64,000 nucleotides of DNA from Fimbriimonadaceae bacterium (GCA_020850355.1 JADZEX010000081.1:62001-126000), one strand, 5' to 3'. Positions 1 to 7,352 are shown, counted from the stretch's first letter. The notes: generated by a model not told the origin, from the letters alone. Numbers and translations: made by a program.

Positions 1-59
1 ACCGCCTCCTGCGCCACCACGGCGGACAGACAACAGAGACCCAGCCAGGCTGCTCGCAT
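1..59 (-). CDS. Exported protein, N-terminal fragment (partial)
   Basis: Only the first 19 codons lie in the window. They read MRAAWLGLCCLSAVVAQEA, which has a short basic start, a hydrophobic core and an A-V-V-A/Q-E cleavage region, so it looks like a Sec signal peptide. A GGAG motif sits 6 nt upstream of the ATG at 59, which supports the start. The mature protein lies outside the window and its function cannot be told. It is on the same strand as the esterase and small protein upstream and could be the next gene of that unit. Confidence 0.6.
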   Translation of the reverse strand, partial: MRAAWLGLCCLSAVVAQEA

Positions 60-194
60 CACGCACTCCGCGGCGCTTCCTTCGCGTTCGTCCGGGGAGT
101 TCCTTGCAGTGGCCAGGGGGCCGGCCGGTCGAGTGTGGATTGTGTGCGGTATCCACTCCAAGTCCGCGTGGCGAGCGCTGCGGCCCGGCCGAGG

Positions 195-437
195 CTAGCC
201 GTCGCGCTCCGCCAGCACGGCCTCGCGCAGCAGCGGCCACTCGGGGTGATCCGCGGCGATCCGCCAGCGATCCCCAGCGACGGTCCCGCCGAGGGGACCC
301 AGGACCCCGGCCACCGCGGTCACGACCGCCGGCAGGCGGCTGGAGGGCCACAGCTCGATGGTCCCGTCGGGATGCAGCGCCCAGTCCAGATCGTCATGCC
401 GGCGGAGCCGCAGCAGGGCATGGAGCAGGTCTGACAT
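195..437 (-). CDS. Hypothetical 80-residue protein coupled to the esterase gene
   Basis: A small soluble protein starting MSDLLHALLRLRRHDDLDW. It is rich in Leu, Asp, Arg and Trp and has no signal peptide, membrane segment or metal motif. I do not recognise a family. The start at 437 lies 7 nt after the esterase stop codon, so translational coupling is likely; no strong Shine-Dalgarno is visible. An in-frame extension upstream to 488 would run into the esterase gene and is less likely. Its position as the second gene of a two-gene unit is the main support that it is real. Confidence 0.5.
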   Translation of the reverse strand: MSDLLHALLRLRRHDDLDWALHPDGTIELWPSSRLPAVVTAVAGVLGPLGGTVAGDRWRIAADHPEWPLLREAVLAERDG

Positions 438-444
438 CGGCTGG

Positions 445-1746
445 CTACGGCGCGGTGCGTTGCTGCTCCATGAAGGTCCCGTGGGCACTGTAGAAGGCGG
501 CGTGGGCGTTGTTGCCGCCGCCGTGGCCGGCCAGGGGGAGGATCACCAGTTGCTTTGGGCAGGGCAGGGCGTTGTAGGCGGCGATCACGCCGGCTGGGGC
601 GCAGGTGGTGTCGATCAGGCCGACGCCCAGCAGCGCCGCCTTGCACTTCACGCGGCGGGCGAAGTTGACCGCGTCGAAGTACCGACTGACCTCCAGGGCC
701 TTCTCACTGTCGGGCTGGGGCCCCCAGCCGACCAGTCGCGGCCAGCCCGGCGAGCGGTTGGCGAGGTGGCCGGTGTGGTCGCAGAGCGCCGCCACATTGG
801 CGCTGAGGGCGGTCACCGCCGGATGCAGCCCGGCCGTGATCAGCGACTGCCCGCCGCCCTGGCTGCCGCCTTGGACCACCATCGTGCGCTGGTTCCACTC
901 CGGCTGTTTGGTGAGGAAGTCGATGGCGCGATAGCAGGAGAGGTACATCCGCAGGAAGTAGCTGGTCTCGCGATCCTCGCGCCCCTGGCCGCTGTAGCCC
1001 CGCAGCGTCGTGGCGTCGAGGTTCTTGTAGTAGTCGGCAGGCTGGTCGATGGGGCAGTCGTGGGCGATGATGTTGAACATCAGCCAGCCCTGGGTGGCCG
1101 GCCAGATCACCCAGTTGCGGTCGAGCGGGTAGACGCCCGCCCACTGCACCTGCAACTGCGCCGGCAGGTTGGTCTGGCCCTTCGGCCGCGCCAACTGCCC
1201 GTAGATCTTGGTCCCGCGAATGTTGTCGAGGGTGACCTTGAAGTACTCGATGTTGGGCTCGCCGACGTCGACCGGCTCCATCTGCACGTTCAGCGGCACC
1301 GCGGCCAGTTCGGCCAGCTTGGCCGCCCAGAAGGCGTCGAAATCGGCCGGTGGGGGCGCCGAGGGGCCGATCCGGTCGGGATCGAAGACCGCCCCGCCGA
1401 GGGCGTTGACCGGCGGCGCGCCCTCGACCTTGTACTGCACATTGAGCAGCAGCGTCCCGGCGTCGGCCCGCGTGCCGCTGACGGTGGCCTGGCCGTCGAC
1501 CAACGGTGCGGTGCCAGCGCTCAGTTGCGCCAGCCCGCCGTTCTGCACCCGCCACTGCACCTCGCCGGTCGCCGGCTGCCCGTCGGCCGTGGCGGCGATG
1601 CTCCAGGTGACGGTCTCGCCAGGGGCGTAGACCCCGGTTGGGTGATCCGGCGCGACCTCGACCTTGACCTCGGCGGCACAGGCCACCAGCGGGGCGAGCA
1701 GCAACCAGCAGAGCGAAAGGCGACGCAGCATGGCCGAGCGCGGCAC
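445..1746 (-). CDS. Acetyl xylan esterase / cephalosporin-C deacetylase family (AXE1) exported hydrolase
   Basis: An alpha/beta hydrolase expected to remove acetyl groups from plant polysaccharides or related esters outside the cytoplasm. The N-terminus is hydrophobic and ends in a lipobox-like LVAC followed by AAE, so it may be a lipoprotein or a Sec-cleaved protein. A bacterial Ig-like segment (about residues 30-110) precedes the hydrolase domain. The nucleophile Ser lies in GGSQGGG, the acid is probably the Asp of LIDTTCAP, and the His is in LAGHGGG. I chose the GTG at 1746 because AGGAG lies exactly 7 nt upstream; the ATG at 1731 is 22 nt from that motif. The 80-residue gene follows after 7 nt. 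The family is clear; the natural substrate is inferred. Confidence 0.88.
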   Translation of the reverse strand: MPRSAMLRRLSLCWLLLAPLVACAAEVKVEVAPDHPTGVYAPGETVTWSIAATADGQPATGEVQWRVQNGGLAQLSAGTAPLVDGQATVSGTRADAGTLLLNVQYKVEGAPPVNALGGAVFDPDRIGPSAPPPADFDAFWAAKLAELAAVPLNVQMEPVDVGEPNIEYFKVTLDNIRGTKIYGQLARPKGQTNLPAQLQVQWAGVYPLDRNWVIWPATQGWLMFNIIAHDCPIDQPADYYKNLDATTLRGYSGQGREDRETSYFLRMYLSCYRAIDFLTKQPEWNQRTMVVQGGSQGGGQSLITAGLHPAVTALSANVAALCDHTGHLANRSPGWPRLVGWGPQPDSEKALEVSRYFDAVNFARRVKCKAALLGVGLIDTTCAPAGVIAAYNALPCPKQLVILPLAGHGGGNNAHAAFYSAHGTFMEQQRTAP

Positions 1747-1826
1747 GGGCAGACTCCTGCAAGCGCGCCGACGATACCACAGCGGTGGGCCGGCGCCAAG
1801 CCGGGCGAACCGGCCGCGGCGTCCCC

Positions 1827-1861
1827 AAAGCAAACGGCCCGGTTCGGATTGAACCGGGCCG
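1827..1861 (-). terminator. Rho-independent terminator of the tRNA gene
   Basis: An 11-bp perfect stem (CGGCCCGGTTC with its complement) and a 5-nt loop, followed on the minus strand by TTTGCTTT. It starts just downstream of the tRNA 3' end at 1865. It is the only hairpin in the window with a real U-rich tail. Confidence 0.85.
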
Positions 1862-1864
1862 CTA

Positions 1865-1938
1865 TAGCGGGGGCAGGATTCGAACCTGCGACCTGCGGGT
1901 TATGAGCCCGCCGAGCTACCAGACTGCTCCACCCCGCG
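1865..1938 (-). tRNA. Initiator tRNA-fMet (anticodon CAU)
   Basis: A 74-nt cloverleaf with anticodon CAU. The anticodon stem carries the three consecutive G-C pairs (GGG/CCC) of bacterial initiators. The acceptor stem is GCGGGG/CCCCGC with an unpaired first base: C1 faces U72, where E. coli has C1-A72. The D-loop GGTAGCTCG and T-loop GGTTCGAATCC are normal. The 3' CCA is not encoded, because the sequence after A73 runs straight into the terminator, so CCA must be added by a nucleotidyltransferase. It is a stand-alone gene with its own promoter and terminator. Confidence 0.95.
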
Positions 1939-1950
1939 TCGGGGATCATC

Positions 1951-1979
1951 AAGGTAGCACCGCTCGCCGAAGCTGTCAA
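1951..1979 (-). promoter_or_regulatory. Housekeeping promoter of tRNA-fMet
   Basis: Reading on the minus strand there is TTGACA (1979-1974), a 17-nt spacer and TACCTT (1956-1951). Initiation would fall about 5-8 nt before the tRNA 5' end. The -35 is a perfect sigma-70 consensus. The same TACCTT -10 recurs at the mazE promoter. Confidence 0.8.
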
Positions 1980-2084
1980 GAGGGATCGGCGGGCGATTTG
2001 GGTGCGGGGCCGGCGGAGGGCTTGGTGGAGGAGCGCCTGGCTTGGACCGCTCCGCGCTGCCGCGATGCTCGCCAAGAGTGAATA

Positions 2085-2113
2085 TGGACCGGGCCACCTC
2101 CCTGTGTTATAGT
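2085..2113 (+). promoter_or_regulatory. Predicted sigma-70 promoter of the Fic gene
   Basis: TGGACC at 2085-2090, a 17-nt spacer and TATAGT at 2108-2113. The predicted start, near 2120, falls inside the left arm of the inverted repeat that follows directly. Confidence 0.6.
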
Positions 2114-2156
2114 CTGCCTTGAACATGGATCAGATTGGCATCCATGTTCAAGGCAG
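2114..2156. promoter_or_regulatory. 17-bp perfect inverted repeat in the Fic gene leader (operator or RNA hairpin)
   Basis: Left arm CTGCCTTGAACATGGAT (2114-2130), 9-nt spacer, and exact complement at 2140-2156. It abuts the -10 box and ends 7 nt before the Fic start codon. A bound protein here would block both initiation and ribosome access. The Fic protein has its own C-terminal winged-helix domain, so autoregulation is the simplest idea. A stable 5' hairpin in the mRNA is the alternative. Confidence 0.7.
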
Positions 2157-2163
2157 GTGGGCG

Positions 2164-3348
2164 ATGACGATGGGAACGGCCTCAGGTGCTGGCCGCGCGG
2201 GACGGTACGTGCGGCAACTGAGCGGCTACCGGGCATTCGTGCCGGCGCCGCTGCCGCCGCAGCCGGCGGTCCGGCTGGAGGGGGAGCTGGCGGTCGCGCT
2301 GTCGGAGGCTGACCGGGCGCTCGGCCGTCTGGCTGGAGCGGTGCAGACCATTCCAGACCCCGACCTGTTCGTGATGATGTACGTGCGCCGGGAGGCGGTC
2401 CTCTCGAGCCAGATCGAAGGGACCCAAAGCAGCCTGCACGACCTGTTGGCGGCCGAGGCGGCGTTGTATGACGACACCACACCTCGCGACGTCGCCGAGG
2501 TGATCAACTACGTGGCAGCGCTGCGGCTCGGCTTGCAGCGCCTCGCGGAACTGCCCGTCTCGGTCCGACTGATGCGGGAGATCCACGCCCGCCTGCTCGA
2601 AGGCGTGCGCGGCAGCCGGCTGACACCGGGCGAGCTGCGGAGAAGCCAGAACTGGATCGGTCCGGCTGGCTGCACGTTGGCCACGGCCACGTTCGTGCCG
2701 CCGACGTGGGAAGAGGTGCCGGTGGCGCTTGGCCAGTTGGAGCAGTTCCTGCACCACGAGCGTGCGTTGCCGTTGCTGGTGAGGATTGGCCTGGCCCACG
2801 CGCAGTTCGAGACGATTCACCCATTCCTGGACGGCAATGGCCGCCTCGGCCGGCTGCTGATCACCTTTCTGTTGTGCGAGCAGGGCGCTCTCAGCCATCC
2901 GGTGCTCTATCTGTCGCACTACCTCAAGGGCCACCGCGCGGCCTACTACGAGCATCTGCACGCCGTTCGAGAACACGGTGACTGGGAAGGCTGGCTGACC
3001 TTCTTCCTGAGCGGCGTGGCTGCCGTGAGTGCCGAGGCGGCGGCGACCGCCGGCCGAATCCTGGCGCTCTGTGAGGCGCAGCGTAACGCGGTCAACGATC
3101 ACCTGGGCCGGGCCGCGGCGAACGGCCACCGCATTCTGGCAGCACTCTACCGCCGGCCGCTGACGACCGTGTCCAATCTGGCGGCCCTCCTGGGATGCTC
3201 GTTCCAGACCGCCAACACGCTCGCCCGGCGGCTCGTCGAGGCCGATGTGATCAGCGAAACCACCGGCTACGCACGCCACCGGCGGTACCGCAACCACCAC
3301 TACATCGGGCTCTTCACCGACGACCCACCTGCCCACCCCGCCCCCTGA
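2164..3348 (+). CDS. Fic family protein with N-terminal inhibitory motif and C-terminal winged helix
   Basis: Fic enzymes transfer AMP or other nucleotide parts to Ser, Thr or Tyr of target proteins. The core motif HPFLDGNGRLGR is intact (near residue 218), with the catalytic His and the phosphate-binding GNGR. An upstream SSQIEG (about residues 80-86) matches the [ST]xxxE[GN] inhibitory helix placed N-terminal in class II Fic proteins, so activity should be self-restrained. The last 90 residues, around LTTVSNLAALLGCSFQTAN, look like a winged helix-turn-helix, the common Fic/DUF4172-HTH layout. Start at ATG 2164 after AGGTGG; an in-frame ATG at 2170 is also possible, and earlier in-frame starts fall inside the inverted repeat. 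Single-gene unit. Target unknown. Confidence 0.9.
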   Translation: MTMGTASGAGRAGRYVRQLSGYRAFVPAPLPPQPAVRLEGELAVALSEADRALGRLAGAVQTIPDPDLFVMMYVRREAVLSSQIEGTQSSLHDLLAAEAALYDDTTPRDVAEVINYVAALRLGLQRLAELPVSVRLMREIHARLLEGVRGSRLTPGELRRSQNWIGPAGCTLATATFVPPTWEEVPVALGQLEQFLHHERALPLLVRIGLAHAQFETIHPFLDGNGRLGRLLITFLLCEQGALSHPVLYLSHYLKGHRAAYYEHLHAVREHGDWEGWLTFFLSGVAAVSAEAAATAGRILALCEAQRNAVNDHLGRAAANGHRILAALYRRPLTTVSNLAALLGCSFQTANTLARRLVEADVISETTGYARHRRYRNHHYIGLFTDDPPAHPAP

Positions 3349-3394
3349 CAGGACTCCCCACCTCCCACGCGAACAACCCGGCCGGAGCGCGGTG

Positions 3395-4294
3395 ATGATC
3401 CTCTACCGGTACCACGTCCCGGGCAGCGCGCCGCCGGCGATTGGGGTCGGGACGCCCGACGGGCTGGTCGACCTGGCCGGCCGCGATGGCTTCCGCGAGG
3501 TCCAGAGCTGGGCGGCGCTGCTGGCGCTGCCGGAACTGGCGGCGCGGCTGGGTCGCGCCTTTGCGGGCGGGGCGCCGCCGCGGGTGGTGGTGGCCTGGGA
3601 CGAGCTGGCGCCGGGTCCTGATCCGCAGCGGCCGCACCTGTTGGCGCCGGTGGACGAGCAGGAGGTCTGGGGCGCGGGGGTGACCTACCAGATCAGCCGC
3701 CTGGAGCGGATGAAAGAGAGCGAGACCGCCGCCAGCGTCTACGATCAGGTCTACACGGCGCCGCGGCCGGAGCTGTTCTTCAAGGCCGCGCCCCGCCGGG
3801 TGCGGGGGCCGGGAGCGCCGATCCGGGTGCGCGCCGATTCGCGCTGGACGGTGCCCGAGCCGGAGCTGGCGCTGATCTTGGCACCAGACCTGCGGATCGT
3901 CGGCTACAGCCTGGGCAACGACGTCAGCGCGCGGGACATCGAGGGCGTCAACCCGCTTTACCTGCCGCAGGCGAAGATCTACGAAGGCGCCTGCGCGCTG
4001 GGGCCGGGCATGGTCCTGGCCGACGGCTTCGATCCATTGGCCCAGACCCTGGCGGGGCGGATCGTGCGGGGCGGTCAGGATCTCTGGGCCGACCGCACCG
4101 AGGTCAGCCGGCTGAAGCGTCCGCTCACCGAGCTGGTCGAGTACCTCGGGCGCGAGCAGCAGTTCCCCGACGGGGCGGTGCTCTTCACCGGCACCTGCCT
4201 GGTGCCGCCGGAGCCGCTCAGCCTGCAGGTCGGCGACGTCGTCGAGCTGACCCTGTCGGGGCTCGGGACGTTACGCAACCCGGTTGGGCCGTAG
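3395..4294 (+). CDS. Fumarylacetoacetate hydrolase (FAH) family enzyme
   Basis: A 299-residue FAH-fold protein. The family's metal site is visible as the E-x-E of VPEPELALIL and the Asp of GYSLGNDVSARDIEG. The run through PLYLPQAKIYEGACALGPG resembles members that act as 2-keto-3-deoxy sugar acid dehydratases or hydrolases, for example in non-phosphorylative pentose pathways. The exact reaction (C-C bond hydrolysis or dehydration of an acylpyruvate or deoxy-ketoacid) cannot be decided from sequence. Start at ATG 3395 with GGAG 7 nt upstream; a GTG sits one codon earlier. It follows Fic by 46 bp and faces the aminotransferase gene convergently. Confidence 0.85.
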   Translation: MILYRYHVPGSAPPAIGVGTPDGLVDLAGRDGFREVQSWAALLALPELAARLGRAFAGGAPPRVVVAWDELAPGPDPQRPHLLAPVDEQEVWGAGVTYQISRLERMKESETAASVYDQVYTAPRPELFFKAAPRRVRGPGAPIRVRADSRWTVPEPELALILAPDLRIVGYSLGNDVSARDIEGVNPLYLPQAKIYEGACALGPGMVLADGFDPLAQTLAGRIVRGGQDLWADRTEVSRLKRPLTELVEYLGREQQFPDGAVLFTGTCLVPPEPLSLQVGDVVELTLSGLGTLRNPVGP

Positions 4295-4321
4295 CGGGCG
4301 GCGGCACCAGTGGGCGGTGGC

Positions 4322-5503
4322 TCAGAGCCGGGCGACGAAGCGCGTAAGGCGGGTGATGGCCTCACGCAAGTCGTCCAGGCTGGCGGCGTAGGTGGCTCGC
4401 AGGTGGCCCTCGCCGCAGGCGCCAAAGGCGTTGCCGGGCACCACAGCCAGCTTCTCCTCGGTCAGCAGCCGCTGACAGAAGGTCTCGCTGTCGAGCCCCG
4501 TGGCGCGGATGTCGGGGAAGGTGTAGAAGGCCCCGCGCGGCAGGAAGCAGGGTAGGCCGGCGCTGTTGAAGCCGGCGACCAGCAGGCGCCGGCGCTGGTC
4601 GTACGACTTGACCATCTCCTCCACCGCGCGTTCGCCACGCCGCAGGGCCTCGATGGCGGCTTCCTGGCCCATGATGCTGGCGCACATCAGGGCGTACTGG
4701 TGGATCTTAACCATCCCGGCCAAGATGTCGCCCGGGGCGCAGGCGTAGCCGACCCGCCAACCGGTCATCGCATAGGCCTTGCTGAAGCCATTGAACAGGA
4801 TCAGCCGCTCGCGGGCCCCGGGCAGGGCCGCGGCGCAGACATGCGCGGTGCCGTCGTACAGCAGCCGGTCGTAGATCTCGTCGGACAGCAGGATCAGGTC
4901 GTGGGCGGCGGCCAGGTCGGCGATGTCGCGCATCGTCTGGAGCGGGTAGACGGCCCCGGTCGGATTGCTCGGCGAGCCGATCAAGATCGCCCGCGTGCGC
5001 GGCGTGATGGCCGCCTCCAGCAACTCGACGCGCGGCACGAACTCGTCCTCGACGTAGGTCGGCACCGGCACCGGCTGGCCGTGGGCGAGGGTCACGGTGG
5101 GGCCGTAGCTGACGAAGCACGGCTCGGGGATCAGAACCTCGTCGCCCGGCTCCAAGATCGCCCGGAAGGCCAGGTCGAGCGCCTCGCTGACGCCGACCGT
5201 GACCAGGATCTCGCTGGCCCAGTCGTAGCGCACCTGATAGCGCCGCTCGAGATTGTCGGCGATGGCCTGGCGCAGCTCGGGCAGGCCGAGGTTCGAAGTG
5301 TAAGTGGTCCGGCCGGCTTCCAGCCCGGCGATGCTGCGGGTCGAGATCACCCACGGGGTGGCAAAATCGGGTTCGCCGACGCCCAGGCTGATCACGCCCG
5401 GGGTGCCCTGCACCAGGTCAAAGAAACGCCGAATGCCGCTGGGCGGCAGATCTTCTACCAGCCGCGCGACGCGGCGGCGGGTCGGGACCGTGACGTCGCT
5501 CAT
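4322..5503 (-). CDS. Class I/II PLP-dependent aminotransferase
   Basis: A 393-residue fold-type I aminotransferase. The PLP lysine is in FNGFSKAYAMTGWRVGY, the GSPSNPTGAVY motif carries the conserved Asn, and the substrate carboxylate Arg lies in HLRATYA. It resembles the aspartate/alanine aminotransferases of subgroup I-gamma. It overlaps the upstream Lrp/AsnC gene by 4 bp (ATGA), so the two form one operon. The arrangement resembles Bacillus yugG-yugH, where an Lrp-type regulator precedes an aminotransferase. The amino acid substrate is not determined. Confidence 0.9.
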   Translation of the reverse strand: MSDVTVPTRRRVARLVEDLPPSGIRRFFDLVQGTPGVISLGVGEPDFATPWVISTRSIAGLEAGRTTYTSNLGLPELRQAIADNLERRYQVRYDWASEILVTVGVSEALDLAFRAILEPGDEVLIPEPCFVSYGPTVTLAHGQPVPVPTYVEDEFVPRVELLEAAITPRTRAILIGSPSNPTGAVYPLQTMRDIADLAAAHDLILLSDEIYDRLLYDGTAHVCAAALPGARERLILFNGFSKAYAMTGWRVGYACAPGDILAGMVKIHQYALMCASIMGQEAAIEALRRGERAVEEMVKSYDQRRRLLVAGFNSAGLPCFLPRGAFYTFPDIRATGLDSETFCQRLLTEEKLAVVPGNAFGACGEGHLRATYAASLDDLREAITRLTRFVARL

Positions 5504-5994
5504 GGCGCCACCGCCAGACGCTGGGTCTCGGTCTCGTTGAGCATCATCTGGCCATCCAGCTTGTACTTGCGCAGCACGAAGCTGGTGGCGGTGCTCTCGA
5601 CGCCCTTCATCGGCGCCAGCTTCTCGGCCACAAAGAGCGCCACTTCGCGGTAGTCGCGGCCCTCGATCACCAGCAGCAGGTCCTGCCGGCCGCTGATCAG
5701 GTAAAGGCTGTGGACTTCCTCGAAGAGGGCCAGTCGCTTGGCGATGGCGTCGAACCCGAAGTCCGGCTCGGGCTTCACCCGGACATCGACAAAGGCATAG
5801 ATGTGCGGGCCGCCGACCTTGTCCCAGTCGACGATCGCGCGGTAGGCCTTGATCACGCCGGCAGCCTCCAGCCGCTCGATCTCAGCAGCCACCTCAGCCT
5901 CGGCCAGGCCGAGGCGGGTCGCCGCCTCAGCAGCCGCGACGCGGGCGTCGGCTTGCAGAATCTCGAGCAGTTGATGGCGCTGCCGTTCGGTCAT
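5500..5994 (-). CDS. Lrp/AsnC family transcriptional regulator
   Basis: A 164-residue protein with an N-terminal helix-turn-helix (about residues 1-55: RQRHQLLEILQADARVAAAE, then IERLEAAGVIKAYRAIVD) and a C-terminal RAM (ligand-binding) domain. It probably senses an amino acid and controls its own operon, which contains the aminotransferase. The start at 5994 has a GAGAGGTGA Shine-Dalgarno. A 12-bp palindrome lies between the promoter and this site. Confidence 0.9.
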   Translation of the reverse strand: MTERQRHQLLEILQADARVAAAEAATRLGLAEAEVAAEIERLEAAGVIKAYRAIVDWDKVGGPHIYAFVDVRVKPEPDFGFDAIAKRLALFEEVHSLYLISGRQDLLLVIEGRDYREVALFVAEKLAPMKGVESTATSFVLRKYKLDGQMMLNETETQRLAVAP

Positions 5995-6009
5995 CGTAGG
6001 TCACCTCTC

Positions 6010-6021
6010 CGCTCCGGAGCG
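6010..6021. promoter_or_regulatory. 12-bp palindrome in the Lrp/AsnC leader, candidate operator
   Basis: CGCTCCGGAGCG is a perfect palindrome. It lies roughly +11 to +22 from the predicted transcription start and just before the Shine-Dalgarno of the Lrp/AsnC gene. Its place fits autoregulation, but short GC palindromes arise easily in this genome. Confidence 0.35.
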
Positions 6022-6038
6022 TCGCCGGAGGCAGCGGC

Positions 6039-6067
6039 AGTCTACGCCCGCAGCGAGGGTCGGTCAA
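6039..6067 (-). promoter_or_regulatory. Sigma-70 promoter of the Lrp/AsnC-aminotransferase operon
   Basis: On the minus strand: TTGACC (6067-6062), 17-nt spacer, TAGACT (6044-6039). Five of six -35 bases and four of six -10 bases match consensus, with ideal spacing. The -35 overlaps the last codons of the small frame behind mazE. Confidence 0.7.
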
Positions 6068-6192
6068 GGAAGCGGAGCGGTCGGCAGAAACTCGAAGCAG
6101 GCCGGCGGTGAACGGGCAGCCCGCGCCCGCTCCACGGCTCCGAGCCGCCGCGACGCACCCGGACCGATCTGCACGTTGCCCGCGAGCTTCAT
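6064..6192 (-). CDS. 42-codon frame overlapping the mazE stop (doubtful; possible toxin remnant)
   Basis: The frame opens with an ATG that shares ATGA with the mazE stop codon, exactly where a mazF toxin gene normally starts. It encodes 42 residues beginning MKLAGNVQIGPGASRRLG. It shows none of the MazF hallmarks: no RGDVWxVxL start and no RPxxIVS strand. It is far shorter than the usual 100-115 residues. It may be a decayed toxin, an unrelated micropeptide or chance. Confidence 0.25.
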   Translation of the reverse strand: MKLAGNVQIGPGASRRLGAVERARAARSPPACFEFLPTAPLP

Positions 6193-6437
6193 CCCGGCCA
6201 GACCTCGCCGCCGCAAGGCTCGCCCCAGTCGGTCTCGTCATGCCGGTTGTCGGCTGTGATGGCGTTGACCAGCTCGGCGAGACTCGGCGTGCGGCGAGCC
6301 ACCGGCCGCAGCTCCACAGCCCCATCGCGCAGTTCCAGATCCACGGTCATGCCAAGCTGCAGGCCGCAGGCATCCGCCAACGACTTTGGGATTCGATCCG
6401 CCAGGCTGTGGCCCCACCGCGCTGCGCGGGTCTGCAT
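6189..6437 (-). CDS. mazE: MazE-like AbrB-fold antitoxin without a recognisable toxin
   Basis: An 82-residue protein. The N-terminal half is the swapped-hairpin DNA-binding domain (RWGHSLADRIPKSLADACGL, then VDLELRDGAVELRPV). The C-terminal half, TPSLAELVNAITADNRHDE followed by DWGEPCGGEVW, is the segment that normally wraps the MazF toxin. The start at 6437 has GGAG 6 nt upstream. MazE represses its own operon, and direct repeats cover its promoter. No MazF is found on either side, which makes this a solitary antitoxin. Confidence 0.85.
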   Translation of the reverse strand: MQTRAARWGHSLADRIPKSLADACGLQLGMTVDLELRDGAVELRPVARRTPSLAELVNAITADNRHDETDWGEPCGGEVWPG

Positions 6438-6447
6438 CGGTCGCTCC

Positions 6448-6468
6448 GGTAGAGCCTAAGGTAGAGCC
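6448..6468. repeat. Tandem 9-bp direct repeat over the mazE promoter
   Basis: GGTAGAGCC occurs at 6448-6456 and again at 6460-6468, a 12-bp period (just over one helical turn). The repeats cover the -10 box and reach towards the mazE Shine-Dalgarno. They are good candidates for the MazE binding site. Confidence 0.55.
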
Positions 6469-6487
6469 CACGGCCCGCCCGTGTCAA
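6458..6487 (-). promoter_or_regulatory. Sigma-70 promoter of mazE
   Basis: On the minus strand: TTGACA (6487-6482), 18-nt spacer, TACCTT (6463-6458). The -35 is perfect and the -10 is identical to that of the tRNA-fMet gene. Initiation is predicted near 6451, giving a leader of about 14 nt. Confidence 0.7.
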
Positions 6488-6554
6488 CGGCGCTGCTGGG
6501 CGCCTGCGGGAGGAGCCCCAGGCCGGTCCGCCAACCCCTCGCCCGGAGCACGCC

Positions 6555-7352
6555 ATGCGCATCGCTTGTTCGACCAGCTTTCACCGCGGCGACCTGCCCA
6601 CCGCGTTGGCGACCATCGCCCGGCTCGGCTTTCGAGAAGTCGACCTGATCTGCATCCCGCAATGGGAGCACGTCGTGCCGGCCGACCTGGTGTCCAACTT
6701 CGCGGCCACCGCCGACCAGGTGGCCGGGTTGCTGGCCCAGCACGGCCTGACGGCCATCGCCGGCAACCTGGCGCTTGGCCACCTCTACCAGCGCGACTCC
6801 ACGTTGACCGAGCGCCTGGCGCAGGCGGCGGCCGTGGCCCGCCTGATGCAGCGGCTGGGGGTGCGGCTGGTCTCGTGCTACCCCGGCTACCGTACCGACC
6901 AGCCGGCCGGCGAGGTGCTGGCCGCGACCGCGGCGACGTTGCGCGAGCTGCTCGACATCGGCGCGGCGCACGGCGTGCAGTTCCTGGTCGAGCCGCACAA
7001 GGACACGCCGTGGGAGAGTGTCGCCGCGGGCGAGGCGTTGTTGGCCGCGGTGCCCGAGTTGCAGGTCGCCTACGATCCCAGTCACTACGCGATGCAGGGC
7101 ATTCCGCTGGAGGCCACGCGGGGCATTCTGGCGCGGGCCGGGCACGTCCACTTCCGTGGCGCCGCGCCGGGTCGGATGCAGGCGCCGGCCGCCGAGAGCA
7201 CGGTCGACGTCGAGGCGTTGGTGACCGCCCTGCGCCAACAGGGTTACGCGGGTGACGCTTCGTTGGAGTTCCTGCCGGACCTGCCGGAGGTCGCCCAGGA
7301 GTTGACCAGCCTGCGACAGCGCGTCGCCACCGCCTGGGAGGTGAGACCATGA
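6555..7352 (+). CDS. Sugar phosphate isomerase/epimerase-like TIM-barrel protein
   Basis: A 265-residue protein of the xylose isomerase-like (AP endonuclease 2) superfamily. The barrel starts at RIACSTSFHRGDL, and metal-ligand candidates are the Glu of FLVEPHKD, the Asp-His of AYDPSHYA and the His of HVHFRG. The family covers ketose 3-epimerases, inosose isomerases and 2-keto-myo-inositol dehydratases. The start at 6555 follows GGAG by 6 nt. It overlaps the next gene by 4 bp, and the three genes 6555-9312 form a coupled operon likely to process an unusual sugar or cyclitol. Confidence 0.82.
   Translation: MRIACSTSFHRGDLPTALATIARLGFREVDLICIPQWEHVVPADLVSNFAATADQVAGLLAQHGLTAIAGNLALGHLYQRDSTLTERLAQAAAVARLMQRLGVRLVSCYPGYRTDQPAGEVLAATAATLRELLDIGAAHGVQFLVEPHKDTPWESVAAGEALLAAVPELQVAYDPSHYAMQGIPLEATRGILARAGHVHFRGAAPGRMQAPAAESTVDVEALVTALRQQGYAGDASLEFLPDLPEVAQELTSLRQRVATAWEVRP

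Noticed and set aside
358-1905. Long open frame on the plus strand opposite the esterase and tRNA
   Set aside because: It runs antisense to a clear AXE1 gene and through the tRNA; its composition is that of a GC-rich shadow frame with no domain.
5927-6325. Long minus-strand frame overlapping mazE that could be a fused toxin
   Set aside because: It uses a different frame from mazE and is Arg/Ser/Pro-rich without MazF or other toxin motifs; only the short frame at the ATGA overlap merits mention.
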